In this document: one piece after another, positions 13,343-20,914 of the stretch
Position numbering within the stretch: the stretch's first letter is position 1
How the letters are laid out: each line of letters starts with the position of its first letter
Virus record (IMG/VR): IMGVR_UViG_3300009068_000176
Location: 1-25,301 of that record
From: a virus
Length of the DNA stretch: 25,301 nt
Direction: 5' to 3' (one strand)
Notes under the pieces: generated by a model
What the model was told of the DNA's origin: nothing
Database searches by the model: none
Seen by the model: only the letters and a program-made list of their open reading frames with translations
Position numbers and translations under genes: made by a program

Positions 13343-13398
13343 TCGCGCTCGCCGTGTTCCTCTGTCTGGCGCTGCTGGTGATCGTGTTCGACTTGTAG
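13339..13398 (+). CDS. 19-aa membrane micro-protein at the end of the operon
   Basis: The frame encodes MIALAVFLCLALLVIVFDL. It is a single uninterrupted hydrophobic helix with no charged residue until Asp18. AAAGG lies upstream at acceptable spacing, and ATG overlaps the TGA of the 152-aa gene. A terminator begins 22 bp after its stop. Small single-pass peptides like this in phages can be holin-like or superinfection-exclusion proteins, but this one is unassigned and may be a chance frame. Confidence 0.45.
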   Translation: MIALAVFLCLALLVIVFDL

Positions 13399-13420
13399 AT
13401 CACCACCACCACCACCTAAC

Positions 13421-13447
13421 AGGGGCGCCCGAGGGCGCCCTTTTTTT
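13421..13447 (+). terminator. Rho-independent terminator of the plus-strand accessory operon
   Basis: Arms 13423-13429 (gggcgcc) and 13434-13440 (ggcgccc) form a 7-bp GC stem with loop CGAG, followed directly by seven T residues (13441-13447). It ends the plus-strand operon. The T-tract overlaps the stop codon of the convergent primase gene, so the convergent junction is extremely compact. The opposite strand has no U-tract on its own 3' side. Confidence 0.92.
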
Positions 13448-15749
13448 ATTTGACCGCCGATAATCCCGGTTTTCTCAGGGCATCGGCGAGCGGTGAGTTG
13501 ACCGGCGCCTCGACCAGGCGGCGCAGTTCTGACTTGGTTGCGTGAATCAACTCGGGGGCGCAATAGACGTGGCGCCGGGTTGGCAGTTCTGCGCTCGTCA
13601 CGCGCCCGCAGTCAAGCCATTGGCACTCCAAAAGAGCATGGTGCAGGGCGGCGGCGGGGATGCGCTGTCCCGGCGCAAGCCCTGCGCGCAGGGTGAGGTC
13701 GGCGCACAGGACATGGAAGGGCGCGGTGATAACGCCCGCGGCGAACGGACCCTCGCGCCCGCGTATCATCTCGCACAGGATGCTCTCGGCGGGCGACTGG
13801 CCGTTGGCGATCAGGCTCAACTTGTATTCGGTGACAGGCGGGGCGGCGGCGGGGTTGAACGCTGACACGTCGCGGCGGTACAGCCAGGCGGCGATGGCCT
13901 CATAGCCCCCGCCCGACTCGAACCAGCGCCACATGCGCTGACCGCGCTCCGGTGGATCCATACGCGGCAGGTCAGACCAGACGCAGAACCAGCGGCGGTC
14001 TTGGGAGTCCAGCACAATCGGCACACGGTCATTCGATGACGCGATCACCAGGCACCGGTTAACCACGCTATAGGGGTGTTGCGACTTCTTATTGACGAGG
14101 ATGGTCGCGGGCGGGGCGGCGATGATCGGTTTCAGGTGGTTCGCCAGCGCCCGGCGGTCTTTGGCCTCGCTCTCGCGCAGTTCGTGCAGCATGATGACCT
14201 CGCTCTCGTAAGCGTAGCCCCATTGGGAATTTATGGTGTTGTTGTTGAGTTCGCCCAGGTTGCGGCCTTGGCCGCATACTGACCAGAGAAACGGCGCCCA
14301 AAAAGTATCCTTGCCGCTGCCTTGGTAACCGGCGATCAGGATGGCGTGGTTGACTTTGGTGCGCGGTTGCTGGAGCTTGCAGGCCATCACGTCGAAGATA
14401 TGCTCGCGGTCGCGCTTCTCTGGGATCAGGGCGGCGCAGTGGTCGAGCCAGAGCGAGATATCGGCCACCAAGCTGCGGTTGACCGGGGGGCGGGCGTCGC
14501 GCCACATGTTGCCAAACACGTCACCGTCACGGGTCACCAGCACGTCGTCGCCGGGGGAGTAGGTGACACCGGCCAAGGCGGGCGCGCCCATCGACTGGCG
14601 GTTTTCGTCGTAGCAGATCGACGACTCGACGCGGCGCGACTTGCCCTTGGCGTCGGTGTGAATGGAATAGCAGGGGATGTGCCGGAACAAGGCGTTGAAC
14701 ACGCCCCGGGTGAGGTGCGCGCGCTCTTGCATGTCGAAATAGGCTTCATCGGACAACAAATAGGCGAACCGCTCGTACCAGCCCGCCTTCGCGACCCGCC
14801 CGACCTCTTTACGCGCCACGGCGGCGATCAAGGTGCCGGCCTCGGTGCCGGTGCTGAAAAGGTCACCGGGGGTAATCTTGGCGAGCGTGGTCGCCATCAC
14901 GGCGGCGAGCAGCTCCTCGCGCAGGCCGGTCGTGTGCGCCGGCCCCCCCTGCTCGGCCACCCAAGCGAGGAAGCGGGCGCTGTCCCACTCGCCACAATGG
15001 GCGTGAAGGCAGGTATAGGCGCGGTTCACGGGCATGTAGCGGCCCTCAATCTCGCCCGTGGTGTGGGCCTCGCTGTTGGGGCAGACCACGCCCCACCAGC
15101 CGGCGGCGTTGCCTCGGGCGGTCAGGTGACCGGCCTCCGAGAGCCACGCCAGCACGTCATCCGTCCCATCGTCGTCCAAGGTGACCGCGCGCGCGGTGGC
15201 GGTGTCGGCGGGGTCGGGCGTCACGCCCAACGCAGCGCAGACCTGCTCAACGGTAAAGTCGCGCTCGGGGTGGAACTCGGCAAGGCGGGCGGCGAAGCGG
15301 TCGCGGCCCTCTTTGAGATTGATCGACCCGGGGATGCGCCAGTTACGCACGGGCGTGATGGCGCCCTCGTCGGTGTAGCCCGCCGCGGCAAAGGCGCGCT
15401 CGGCAGCACCGGCCACGCCGAGGGGCACCTGTTCGCTCAGGACGTAGATCCACTGGAAGTTACCCGGCGATGTCTCGATCTTCCATGTCGGCTCGAGCGG
15501 CGGGATCTTGCTCTTGGTGCCCACGTCGTCCAGACCCAGAAAGGTCGCGTGGGTGCAGTTGGCCGCGCTCGCCGACAGGCCACCGGTCATGCGGTCGAGG
15601 ATGAAGCTGCCGCTCGACACGTACCAGGCACTGCCGGCACGGCGGGGGGCGGTGGGGAGCTGCGGGATCCACGCCTTGGTTTTCTGTTGTACAAATAAGA
15701 CAGTCTCGCCTTCTGGTGCTAGGCTCGTGACGAATTCAATAAAGTCCAT
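13446..15749 (-). CDS. Primase / superfamily 3 helicase (replicative, DUF5906-like)
   Basis: The 767-aa replication protein combines priming and unwinding. The N-terminal archaeo-eukaryotic-primase-like part has ATFLGLDDVGTKSK (residues 68-81, D74 and D75) and WRIPGSINLKEGR (137-149). A Cys/His cluster (C223, H229, C247, C252) looks like a zinc-binding module. The SF3 helicase domain has Walker A GYQGSGKD (474-481), Walker B EVIMLHEL (517-524), the SSND sensor (571-574) and the arginine-finger DRRW (584-587). I chose ATG 15749, which has an AGAGGAA ribosome site. The longer frame from 15887 would read into the polymerase gene. The stop overlaps the T-tract of the convergent terminator. Confidence 0.92.
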   Translation of the reverse strand: MDFIEFVTSLAPEGETVLFVQQKTKAWIPQLPTAPRRAGSAWYVSSGSFILDRMTGGLSASAANCTHATFLGLDDVGTKSKIPPLEPTWKIETSPGNFQWIYVLSEQVPLGVAGAAERAFAAAGYTDEGAITPVRNWRIPGSINLKEGRDRFAARLAEFHPERDFTVEQVCAALGVTPDPADTATARAVTLDDDGTDDVLAWLSEAGHLTARGNAAGWWGVVCPNSEAHTTGEIEGRYMPVNRAYTCLHAHCGEWDSARFLAWVAEQGGPAHTTGLREELLAAVMATTLAKITPGDLFSTGTEAGTLIAAVARKEVGRVAKAGWYERFAYLLSDEAYFDMQERAHLTRGVFNALFRHIPCYSIHTDAKGKSRRVESSICYDENRQSMGAPALAGVTYSPGDDVLVTRDGDVFGNMWRDARPPVNRSLVADISLWLDHCAALIPEKRDREHIFDVMACKLQQPRTKVNHAILIAGYQGSGKDTFWAPFLWSVCGQGRNLGELNNNTINSQWGYAYESEVIMLHELRESEAKDRRALANHLKPIIAAPPATILVNKKSQHPYSVVNRCLVIASSNDRVPIVLDSQDRRWFCVWSDLPRMDPPERGQRMWRWFESGGGYEAIAAWLYRRDVSAFNPAAAPPVTEYKLSLIANGQSPAESILCEMIRGREGPFAAGVITAPFHVLCADLTLRAGLAPGQRIPAAALHHALLECQWLDCGRVTSAELPTRRHVYCAPELIHATKSELRRLVEAPVNSPLADALRKPGLSAVK

Positions 15750-15781
15750 GCTATTATTCCTCTTGGTTGGTTGTTGTTTGG

Positions 15782-15808
15782 CGGCCCACGGTTCCTCCCC
15801 GTGGGCCG
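15782..15808 (-). promoter_or_regulatory. Hairpin between polymerase and primase genes, with a Shine-Dalgarno-like loop
   Basis: Arms 15782-15790 and 15800-15808 form a perfect 9-bp stem with a 9-nt loop. On the minus-strand mRNA the loop reads gggaggaac, which contains a strong anti-16S match. A short frame could start at the GTG at the loop/stem edge and run 11 codons to the TAA just before the primase start. No U-tract follows on this strand. On the plus strand a looser TTGTTATTTT follows, so a backstop terminator for plus-strand transcripts is also possible. Confidence 0.5.
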
Positions 15809-15811
15809 TTG

Positions 15812-17737
15812 TTATTTTCCGTAACGCTTCATTATCTTGACCTCGGCCCCGAGCGGCAAGCCAACGGCCCACGCGGGCGCCTCGCACATCACCCGCTCGA
15901 CATCAAGAGCGACACGCTCACCGTCGGCCTCGGGGCACTCCACCACCACCTCGTCATGCACATGCAGCACCACGCCCTCCAGATGACGCAGCGCATGGCG
16001 TAGCAGATCGTTGGCCGTGGCTTGGGTAATGTTCTCGACCGCCAGCCCTCGCCACAGACGGGCGCGGGGCCACTCGGTAGCGTCGGCTGCGGGTTTCCAT
16101 GCGGCCTTGAGGTAGGATACGCCATCGGCCTCTAGTTTGGCGAAGGGATAGCACAGCACCCGGCCCGAGGGCAGCGCGTACCACAGGTGCTGGCCGTCAA
16201 ACAGATAGACCACACGGCCAGCGGAAAACTCGCGCCCGACGTTTCGCATGGCGCGGGTGTAGGCGGCCTCCAAGTCTTGGCCGTGCTGCATGGCCCACGG
16301 ATTGGTGGTGCGCCAGAGGCGTATCACGCGGGGAACGTTCTCCACCTTGACACCATACACCCGGCCAAAGGTGTCGAACGATCCCTCGCCACCGAGAAAA
16401 CCCAGCGCCAACTCCTGCACCTTGCCGACTTGGCGCTGCTCGCCGGTCACGGCCTCGTAGGCCACGCCGAAGGTCGCCATCGCATTCACCTTGTACGGGT
16501 CGCGGCCCGAGCGGAACACGTCGAGCTTGGCCTCACCGGCGGGGCAGTTGGATAGCCACGGGTTGACGCGGCCCTCGATGGCTGACCAATCGGCCACCAC
16601 CAGCACGTTACCCGGCGCCGGGATGAGCGCGGGGCGCAGCATCCCCTTCAGCACGTCGGTGACGCGGGGGCCGAAGGCGGGGACGATCTTGTGACCGCGC
16701 ACCATTGCCTGGCGCACGGCGGCGGGGTCTTTTGCCACCTTGCGGGTAAAGTTGTGGACTTGGGCGCCGTAGGAACTGGCGCGGCCTGTTGCGCTGCCCC
16801 CGGCAAAGACGAACGCGCCGCGCACCCGGTGGTCGTCTGTGTCGGCGAGATCCGCAAGGCGTTTGAACTTGGCAACGGAGGACGCCCACAGGTCATCGGC
16901 GCACTGGATCACCTCGGCCACGTCAGCCGGTACTTGGTCGGGGTCGAGCGTAAGCAGGTTAGCCCGCACAGACTTGTCGATGCTGAACCGCTCACCCGTC
17001 CACATCAGCTTGACGGCCTCGGGGCCGACGCGATCCTGCACCCATTGGCGCATTTTGGGCGACCGGACGCTGGTGATCTCGCCCTTGGACACCTCGGCCA
17101 CGATGGCCTGTATCTCCAGCAGCTCGGCCTCGGCGTAGCTGACCGCAGCATGGCAGAGGTCGAGATCCACCAGCACGCCACGGTCGTTGATGCGCTCGCT
17201 CGCGTGGTAATCGGCCAGTTCCTCATCAGACAGCGGGCGCATGGACTTGCTGATCTCGCGCATCGCCCGCACGTCCTGCTCGCAGTAGGCCACCATCTCG
17301 GCCATCAGGGTGGGGTCGTCGTTAAAGGTGCCGTCCTTGCGGGGGATGCAAAGCAACCGGATCAAGGCGGCGCCACGATGGTCTTTCTTCATCTTGGCTG
17401 ACACGGCGCGGCCTACGTCCTCCAGACTGCCGGGCAGGCAGTTAGCGCGGGCTTGGGCTGCCGTACAATAGTATTGCTCCAGCTTTGGTTCAGGCACACC
17501 TATGTCTGGGCAAAGGACATACCAAAAAATGAGCCGCTCGAAAGCGGCGTTGTGGGCCATGATTTGATGGCCGCTGATGTCAGGGAAGGGCTGACCCGGC
17601 AACCAAGTACGCACGTCCTCATCGTCGAAAGCGTAGCTCATGCACAGCACCTCGGTGCTGGCATCCTGCGCGTAGTTGTAGACGCCGCGACTGGGTAAGT
17701 CGCAGCGTGATCGGGTTTCAAAATCAAGCCAGATCAC
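15812..17737 (-). CDS. DNA polymerase, family A, with 3'-5' proofreading exonuclease
   Basis: This 641-aa replicative polymerase is complete. The exonuclease domain has Exo I LDFETRS (D5, E7), Exo II AHNAAFERLIF (N63) and Exo III YCEQDVRA (D155). The polymerase domain has motif A VVADWSAIEGRV (D383), motif B RQVGKVQELALGFLGG (R435, K439) and motif C HVHDEVVVE (D595). In motif B the position that corresponds to the E. coli Pol I Tyr766 is Phe447. Motif A has Trp where Tyr is common. It begins at GTG 17737 with TAGGAG upstream. It lies between the 220-aa protein and the primase-helicase in one operon, forming the core replisome. Confidence 0.95.
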   Translation of the reverse strand: MIWLDFETRSRCDLPSRGVYNYAQDASTEVLCMSYAFDDEDVRTWLPGQPFPDISGHQIMAHNAAFERLIFWYVLCPDIGVPEPKLEQYYCTAAQARANCLPGSLEDVGRAVSAKMKKDHRGAALIRLLCIPRKDGTFNDDPTLMAEMVAYCEQDVRAMREISKSMRPLSDEELADYHASERINDRGVLVDLDLCHAAVSYAEAELLEIQAIVAEVSKGEITSVRSPKMRQWVQDRVGPEAVKLMWTGERFSIDKSVRANLLTLDPDQVPADVAEVIQCADDLWASSVAKFKRLADLADTDDHRVRGAFVFAGGSATGRASSYGAQVHNFTRKVAKDPAAVRQAMVRGHKIVPAFGPRVTDVLKGMLRPALIPAPGNVLVVADWSAIEGRVNPWLSNCPAGEAKLDVFRSGRDPYKVNAMATFGVAYEAVTGEQRQVGKVQELALGFLGGEGSFDTFGRVYGVKVENVPRVIRLWRTTNPWAMQHGQDLEAAYTRAMRNVGREFSAGRVVYLFDGQHLWYALPSGRVLCYPFAKLEADGVSYLKAAWKPAADATEWPRARLWRGLAVENITQATANDLLRHALRHLEGVVLHVHDEVVVECPEADGERVALDVERVMCEAPAWAVGLPLGAEVKIMKRYGK

Positions 17738-17747
17738 GCTGCTGCTC

Positions 17748-18410
17748 CTACGCTACAACCCGACGACGACGCCCAGCCGGTGCGGGGGCCGGAGCCTCCA
17801 CTGCCGGTGCCGGGGCGGGCGCTGCTGGTGCGCCTGCCTCAGCGGTCAAGCTGACCCACTCCACCATGTCGAACGCTGGCGTGTAGATGCGGCCATAACT
17901 CTTGTGCTGGTAATACTCGCTCTCCAGCTTGACGATTGGCACCGGGGTGGACTGATCCTTGTCCACCTGTGCCGCAATGGCGACGGCCAGTTCCTGCACG
18001 GCGCGCTTGCCACCGACGGACGTGGTCGTAAACCGCGCTTCCATGCCGGCGTCCTCGCCTGTGATGCACTTGAGGGACATACCAACCTGTGTCTCCCAGC
18101 CCTTCTTGGCGCCGGGAGGCGCTGCGTCCAGCTCCGGCAGCGGGTCGCTGACCGAGGCCATGCGCTCCCCGAGAACCTCACCGTCGCCCCAGGCGATGAA
18201 ACCGTGAACGAAAGAAAAGGGGTTGACGGCCCACTGACTGCCGCCCTCCATTTCGGTTTGGTCGGCACCAAACACCCAGTGGCCGGTGCGATCCATCTTG
18301 AGGATCACAATGCCCGACGGCCCAGCGGCTGGCTCCAGCTTACGAAGGGACTGCGAGAGGGACGAGACTGCGGGAAGATTTGCACCTGCGAACGTGACGA
18401 TATTTGACAT
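17748..18410 (-). CDS. 220-aa protein of the replication operon, candidate ssDNA-binding protein
   Basis: The protein has a mixed alpha/beta core (residues 25-190) with several aromatic residues suitable for base stacking (GHWVFGADQT, NPFSFVHGFIAWGDGE, YYQHKSYGRIYTPAF). A Pro/Ala linker (about 195-214) follows, and then a basic end GRRRRVVA. Phages with this operon type (RecB-like nuclease, unknown protein, family A polymerase) usually place a single-strand-binding protein here, for example DUF2815 members. I cannot match it to a named family. The C-terminal tail is basic, whereas bacterial SSBs end in an acidic tip, so partner recruitment would differ. The function is inferred from position and size. 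Confidence 0.65.
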   Translation of the reverse strand: MSNIVTFAGANLPAVSSLSQSLRKLEPAAGPSGIVILKMDRTGHWVFGADQTEMEGGSQWAVNPFSFVHGFIAWGDGEVLGERMASVSDPLPELDAAPPGAKKGWETQVGMSLKCITGEDAGMEARFTTTSVGGKRAVQELAVAIAAQVDKDQSTPVPIVKLESEYYQHKSYGRIYTPAFDMVEWVSLTAEAGAPAAPAPAPAVEAPAPAPAGRRRRVVA

Positions 18411-18420
18411 TACTGTACTC

Positions 18421-19521
18421 CTAGATGATTTTAGAGAGGGCGGCGGTCAACTGCTGCCCGATTTGCAAAACCGCTGGCCTCGGATCAGATTCCGGTGCCA
18501 GCGTATCGCCTGATGACACTGATACGGTCAGTCCATCGGGCAGATTCGTCTTCAACAACTTCTCGGCTTGCGCCGGGGACACCAACTCCTGCTTGATGGG
18601 GTCGATGCCAAGGGCCTTGAGGGCGTCCGGCGCCGCTTTTGGGTCAGCCCACTTGCGTGTGCCGCGCTTGGCGACCATCTTCCAGCCAGGTATTTTATAG
18701 CCCTTCTCGATCTTGGTCTGCACCAATTCGTTCAAGCTGTCGATCCAACCCTGCAACAGCACGGCGTTGGCGGCGTACTTGCCCAGCATCTCGTCATCCA
18801 CCGCGTCGAGCTTGACCTTCAGCGCCCGGTCAACAGCGCCGGTCATGGCGGGGCAGGTTGGCTTCGCCGGGCAGAAGCGGCAGTGGTCGCCGGGGTTGAG
18901 CTTGGCATCGGGCAGGCTGGCGATCTTCACCGCACGCTTGAGATCCTTCTCAAACGCCTTGATGCGCTCGGGCGTTGTTGTCCACTGGCGAATGACCGGG
19001 GGCTGGATGATGACGCACTCAATGGCAACCGCGCCATCAAACACCCACGCGACCTCGGGGGTACGCATGGCCGCAGCGGCGTAGTACATCAGTTGCTCGT
19101 TTTGCTCCGCATCCACGATCACACCATCACCGAACTTCCAATCTATGACGTAGGCCGTGTTACCGATGCGGCCCAGCACATCGCAAGAGCCAAACGCGCC
19201 GGGCAGATACTTGCCAAACCCGACGCGAGTCTCGATGGCGAGCTTCATCTGCCCGTCGGGGTCGAGCGTGTCCAGCAGGTCAAGGGCCACTTGCACCTTG
19301 TCATCAAACAGGGTCTGGTCGAGGGTCTGGCCCTCGTAGGTCATGCCGATCACGTTGTCCTCGCCCAGCAGCACCTCGCTGATCGCGGTGTGCAGCAGCG
19401 TACCCTTGTCGGCGTAGACGCTGGATGGCGACGGTGGCGCCAGTTGCACCAGCGCGACTGAGCCGGGGCACATCATCACGCGCTTGGCGGTGCTACCGCC
19501 GACGACTGTGGAGTGCTTCAT
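18421..19521 (-). CDS. DUF2800 family RecB/Cas4-like nuclease
   Basis: The 366-aa PD-(D/E)XK nuclease is of the RecB/Cas4 type. Motifs in order: MCPGS (C18), GTLLHTAI (H44), GSCDVLGRIG (D114), YVIDWKFGDG (D127, K129) and NEQLMYYA (Q143, Y146). The three C-terminal cysteines in HCRFCPAKPTC (C214, C217, C223) with C18 would hold a 4Fe-4S cluster, as in Cas4 and AddB. It probably degrades or resects DNA ends in phage recombination and replication. The start overlaps the stop of the 108-aa gene by 4 nt. It is followed by the SSB candidate and the polymerase, a conserved order with DUF2800. Confidence 0.9.
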   Translation of the reverse strand: MKHSTVVGGSTAKRVMMCPGSVALVQLAPPSPSSVYADKGTLLHTAISEVLLGEDNVIGMTYEGQTLDQTLFDDKVQVALDLLDTLDPDGQMKLAIETRVGFGKYLPGAFGSCDVLGRIGNTAYVIDWKFGDGVIVDAEQNEQLMYYAAAAMRTPEVAWVFDGAVAIECVIIQPPVIRQWTTTPERIKAFEKDLKRAVKIASLPDAKLNPGDHCRFCPAKPTCPAMTGAVDRALKVKLDAVDDEMLGKYAANAVLLQGWIDSLNELVQTKIEKGYKIPGWKMVAKRGTRKWADPKAAPDALKALGIDPIKQELVSPAQAEKLLKTNLPDGLTVSVSSGDTLAPESDPRPAVLQIGQQLTAALSKII

Positions 19522-19844
19522 TCGGCATACTCCGCTGCGGCGTGGTCAGCCACCATGTCGGAGCCGGTCAGGTGCTTGACCAGCACGGCCTCAACCAGCT
19601 TGCGCTCACGCTCGACGCGAATCTCAAACGAGAGAGTGCCGCTGCTCATGGCAGCAACGTACATCTCCATTGCGTAGCTAGGGTCGCGGTTATCGAACAA
19701 GAAGTCGTACAGGTCGAACTGCCTGCGACCTTGCGCCGGGTAACCGCCGTGGTCGAGGATACACTCGACTATTGTCTCAAGCGCAAGTTCCAGCTCACGC
19801 TCGGTAGGTTCTGCTTTGTAGTCTTCATCACCGTGGTATTCCAT
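19518..19844 (-). CDS. 108-aa acidic protein, first gene of the minus-strand replication operon
   Basis: I start it at ATG 19844 (MEYHGDEDYKAEPTERELEL), which has an AAAGGA ribosome site. The in-frame extension to 19886 runs through the promoter. The protein is acidic and helical, with a GGYPAQGRRQFDLYDFLFDN segment in the middle and ERERKLVEAVLVKHL near the end. No family was recognised. Leading position and coupling to the nuclease (ATGA) suggest a replication accessory or nuclease partner. Confidence 0.72.
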   Translation of the reverse strand: MEYHGDEDYKAEPTERELELALETIVECILDHGGYPAQGRRQFDLYDFLFDNRDPSYAMEMYVAAMSSGTLSFEIRVERERKLVEAVLVKHLTGSDMVADHAAAEYAE

Positions 19845-19874
19845 TTGACTGTCCTTTATTGAAGTGGAGAAAAA

Positions 19875-19904
19875 ATAATACCACACTTTTTATTTCTGTG
19901 CTAA
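19875..19904 (-). promoter_or_regulatory. Probable sigma70-type promoter (extended -10) for the minus-strand replication operon
   Basis: On the minus strand, TTAGCA (19899-19904; 4 of 6 to TTGACA) is followed after 18 bp by TATTAT (19875-19880; 5 of 6 to TATAAT). TGG directly precedes the hexamer, an extended -10 element. It lies about 30 bp upstream of the ATG at 19844, in the only gap between the two divergent replication operons. A promoter for the plus-strand genes should be here too, but I found no convincing match. Confidence 0.6.
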
Positions 19905-19914
19905 AGTTTCTTTC

Positions 19915-20190
19915 ATGGAACTTGAACGAGACATTGAACGCTACCTTGTGCGCCGCGCCATCGAGCATGGCGGCAAGGCGTACAAGTGGGTGTCACCGGG
20001 CCATGTCGGTGTGGCCGACCGCATCGTGCTGCTGCCGGGGGGTGTGGTGTGGTTCGTGGAACTCAAGACCGCCAAGGGTCGCCTGTCACCGTGGCAGAAG
20101 CTGTTCGCCGCCGACATGCGCCGCATGGGGATGAATTACATTGTGATTAGATCAAAGGAAGAAGTCGATGCGTGTCTTGATAGCTTGTGA
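19915..20190 (+). CDS. VRR-NUC domain nuclease
   Basis: The 91-aa protein is a complete stand-alone VRR-NUC domain, a PD-(D/E)XK fold nuclease of the type found in FAN1 and many phages. Motifs are E4 in the first helix, GVADRIVLLPGG (D35), WFVELKT (E49, K51) and SPWQ (Q61). Members cut branched or Holliday-junction-like DNA, and phage ones are often next to SNF2-type helicases, as here. There is no clear Shine-Dalgarno before ATG 19915, so translation may be weak or near-leaderless. It overlaps the next gene by 23 nt. Likely roles are resolution of replication or recombination intermediates before packaging. Confidence 0.93.
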   Translation: MELERDIERYLVRRAIEHGGKAYKWVSPGHVGVADRIVLLPGGVVWFVELKTAKGRLSPWQKLFAADMRRMGMNYIVIRSKEEVDACLDSL

Positions 20191-20914
20191 GTATAGCGGG
20201 GTGGTGCGGGATGCGTTCCGCGCCCGGGGGCATGAAGCCTTGTCCTGCGACCTGTTGCCGACCGACGCACTTGGATTGCACTACCAAGGGCCGGTCGAGC
20301 ATCTGTTGGACGGGTGGGCACCGGTGCAGTACACCGCCGATTGCGACCCGGAGGGCGACGGATGGTGCCAGACGACCGATACTGACCCATCGGATTGCTT
20401 CTGCTACGGCCCGACGCAAGACGGTATCGAATACACCGAGCGCGACGGCGTACTGTTTGGCCGGCCCAGCGCGCATCCGTACTGGGACTTGATGGTCGCG
20501 CACCCACCCTGCACCTACCTGTCGGTGTCCGGTATGCACTGGACAACGCGGGGACTGCGCGATCCCCAGTTGACCGAGGACGCGATGGCGTTTGTGCAGT
20601 TGCTGATGGGTGCGCCCATCAAGAAGATCGCGCTGGAGAACCCGGTCAGTATCATCAGCACCCGCGTCCGCAAGCCCGATCAGATCATTCAACCGTGGTG
20701 GTTTAGATATGACGCCAGCAAAAAGACGTGTCTGTGGCTGAAGAACCTGCCGCCGTTGGTGCCTACCGACAAGCTGCCGGGCGACAACAAGACGCGCCGC
20801 GCCAATCAGACGCCTTCCGGCCAGAACAAACTAGGCCCGAGTGCTGACCGTTGGAAGTTGCGTAGCGCAACGTATCAAGGTATTGCCGACGCAATGGCCG
20901 CACAATGGAACTGA
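20168..20914 (+). CDS. DNA cytosine-methyltransferase-like protein with a Cys-rich insertion
   Basis: The 248-aa protein has the start of a cytosine-C5 methyltransferase-like Rossmann domain (RVLIACEYSGVVRDAF, residues 2-17, motif I). Its motif IV-like catalytic segment is VAHPPCTYLS (110-119, C115) and a motif VI-like ENP follows (157-159). The target-recognition domain is missing, as is usual in this shorter phage group. Residues about 55-100 form an acidic segment with four Cys (C59, C67, C77, C79) and the motif DTDPSDCFCYGPTQDG, placed exactly between motifs I and IV. It may modify phage DNA or be a repurposed nucleotide-binding protein. It has a strong AAGGAAG ribosome site. It overlaps both neighbours. 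Confidence 0.78.
   Translation: MRVLIACEYSGVVRDAFRARGHEALSCDLLPTDALGLHYQGPVEHLLDGWAPVQYTADCDPEGDGWCQTTDTDPSDCFCYGPTQDGIEYTERDGVLFGRPSAHPYWDLMVAHPPCTYLSVSGMHWTTRGLRDPQLTEDAMAFVQLLMGAPIKKIALENPVSIISTRVRKPDQIIQPWWFRYDASKKTCLWLKNLPPLVPTDKLPGDNKTRRANQTPSGQNKLGPSADRWKLRSATYQGIADAMAAQWN

Noticed and set aside
13401-13416. CAC repeat resembling a His-tag remnant
   Set aside because: It holds five CAC triplets outside any gene, just after a stop. There is no vector sequence around it, so it is coincidence.
14322-15698. 458-codon open frame antisense to the primase-helicase
   Set aside because: It is a shadow frame. The opposite strand encodes intact Walker and sensor motifs.
15750-15887. Upstream extension of the primase-helicase by 46 codons
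   Set aside because: The extension overlaps the polymerase 3' end and runs through a hairpin. ATG 15749 has a proper ribosome site and the expected N-terminus.
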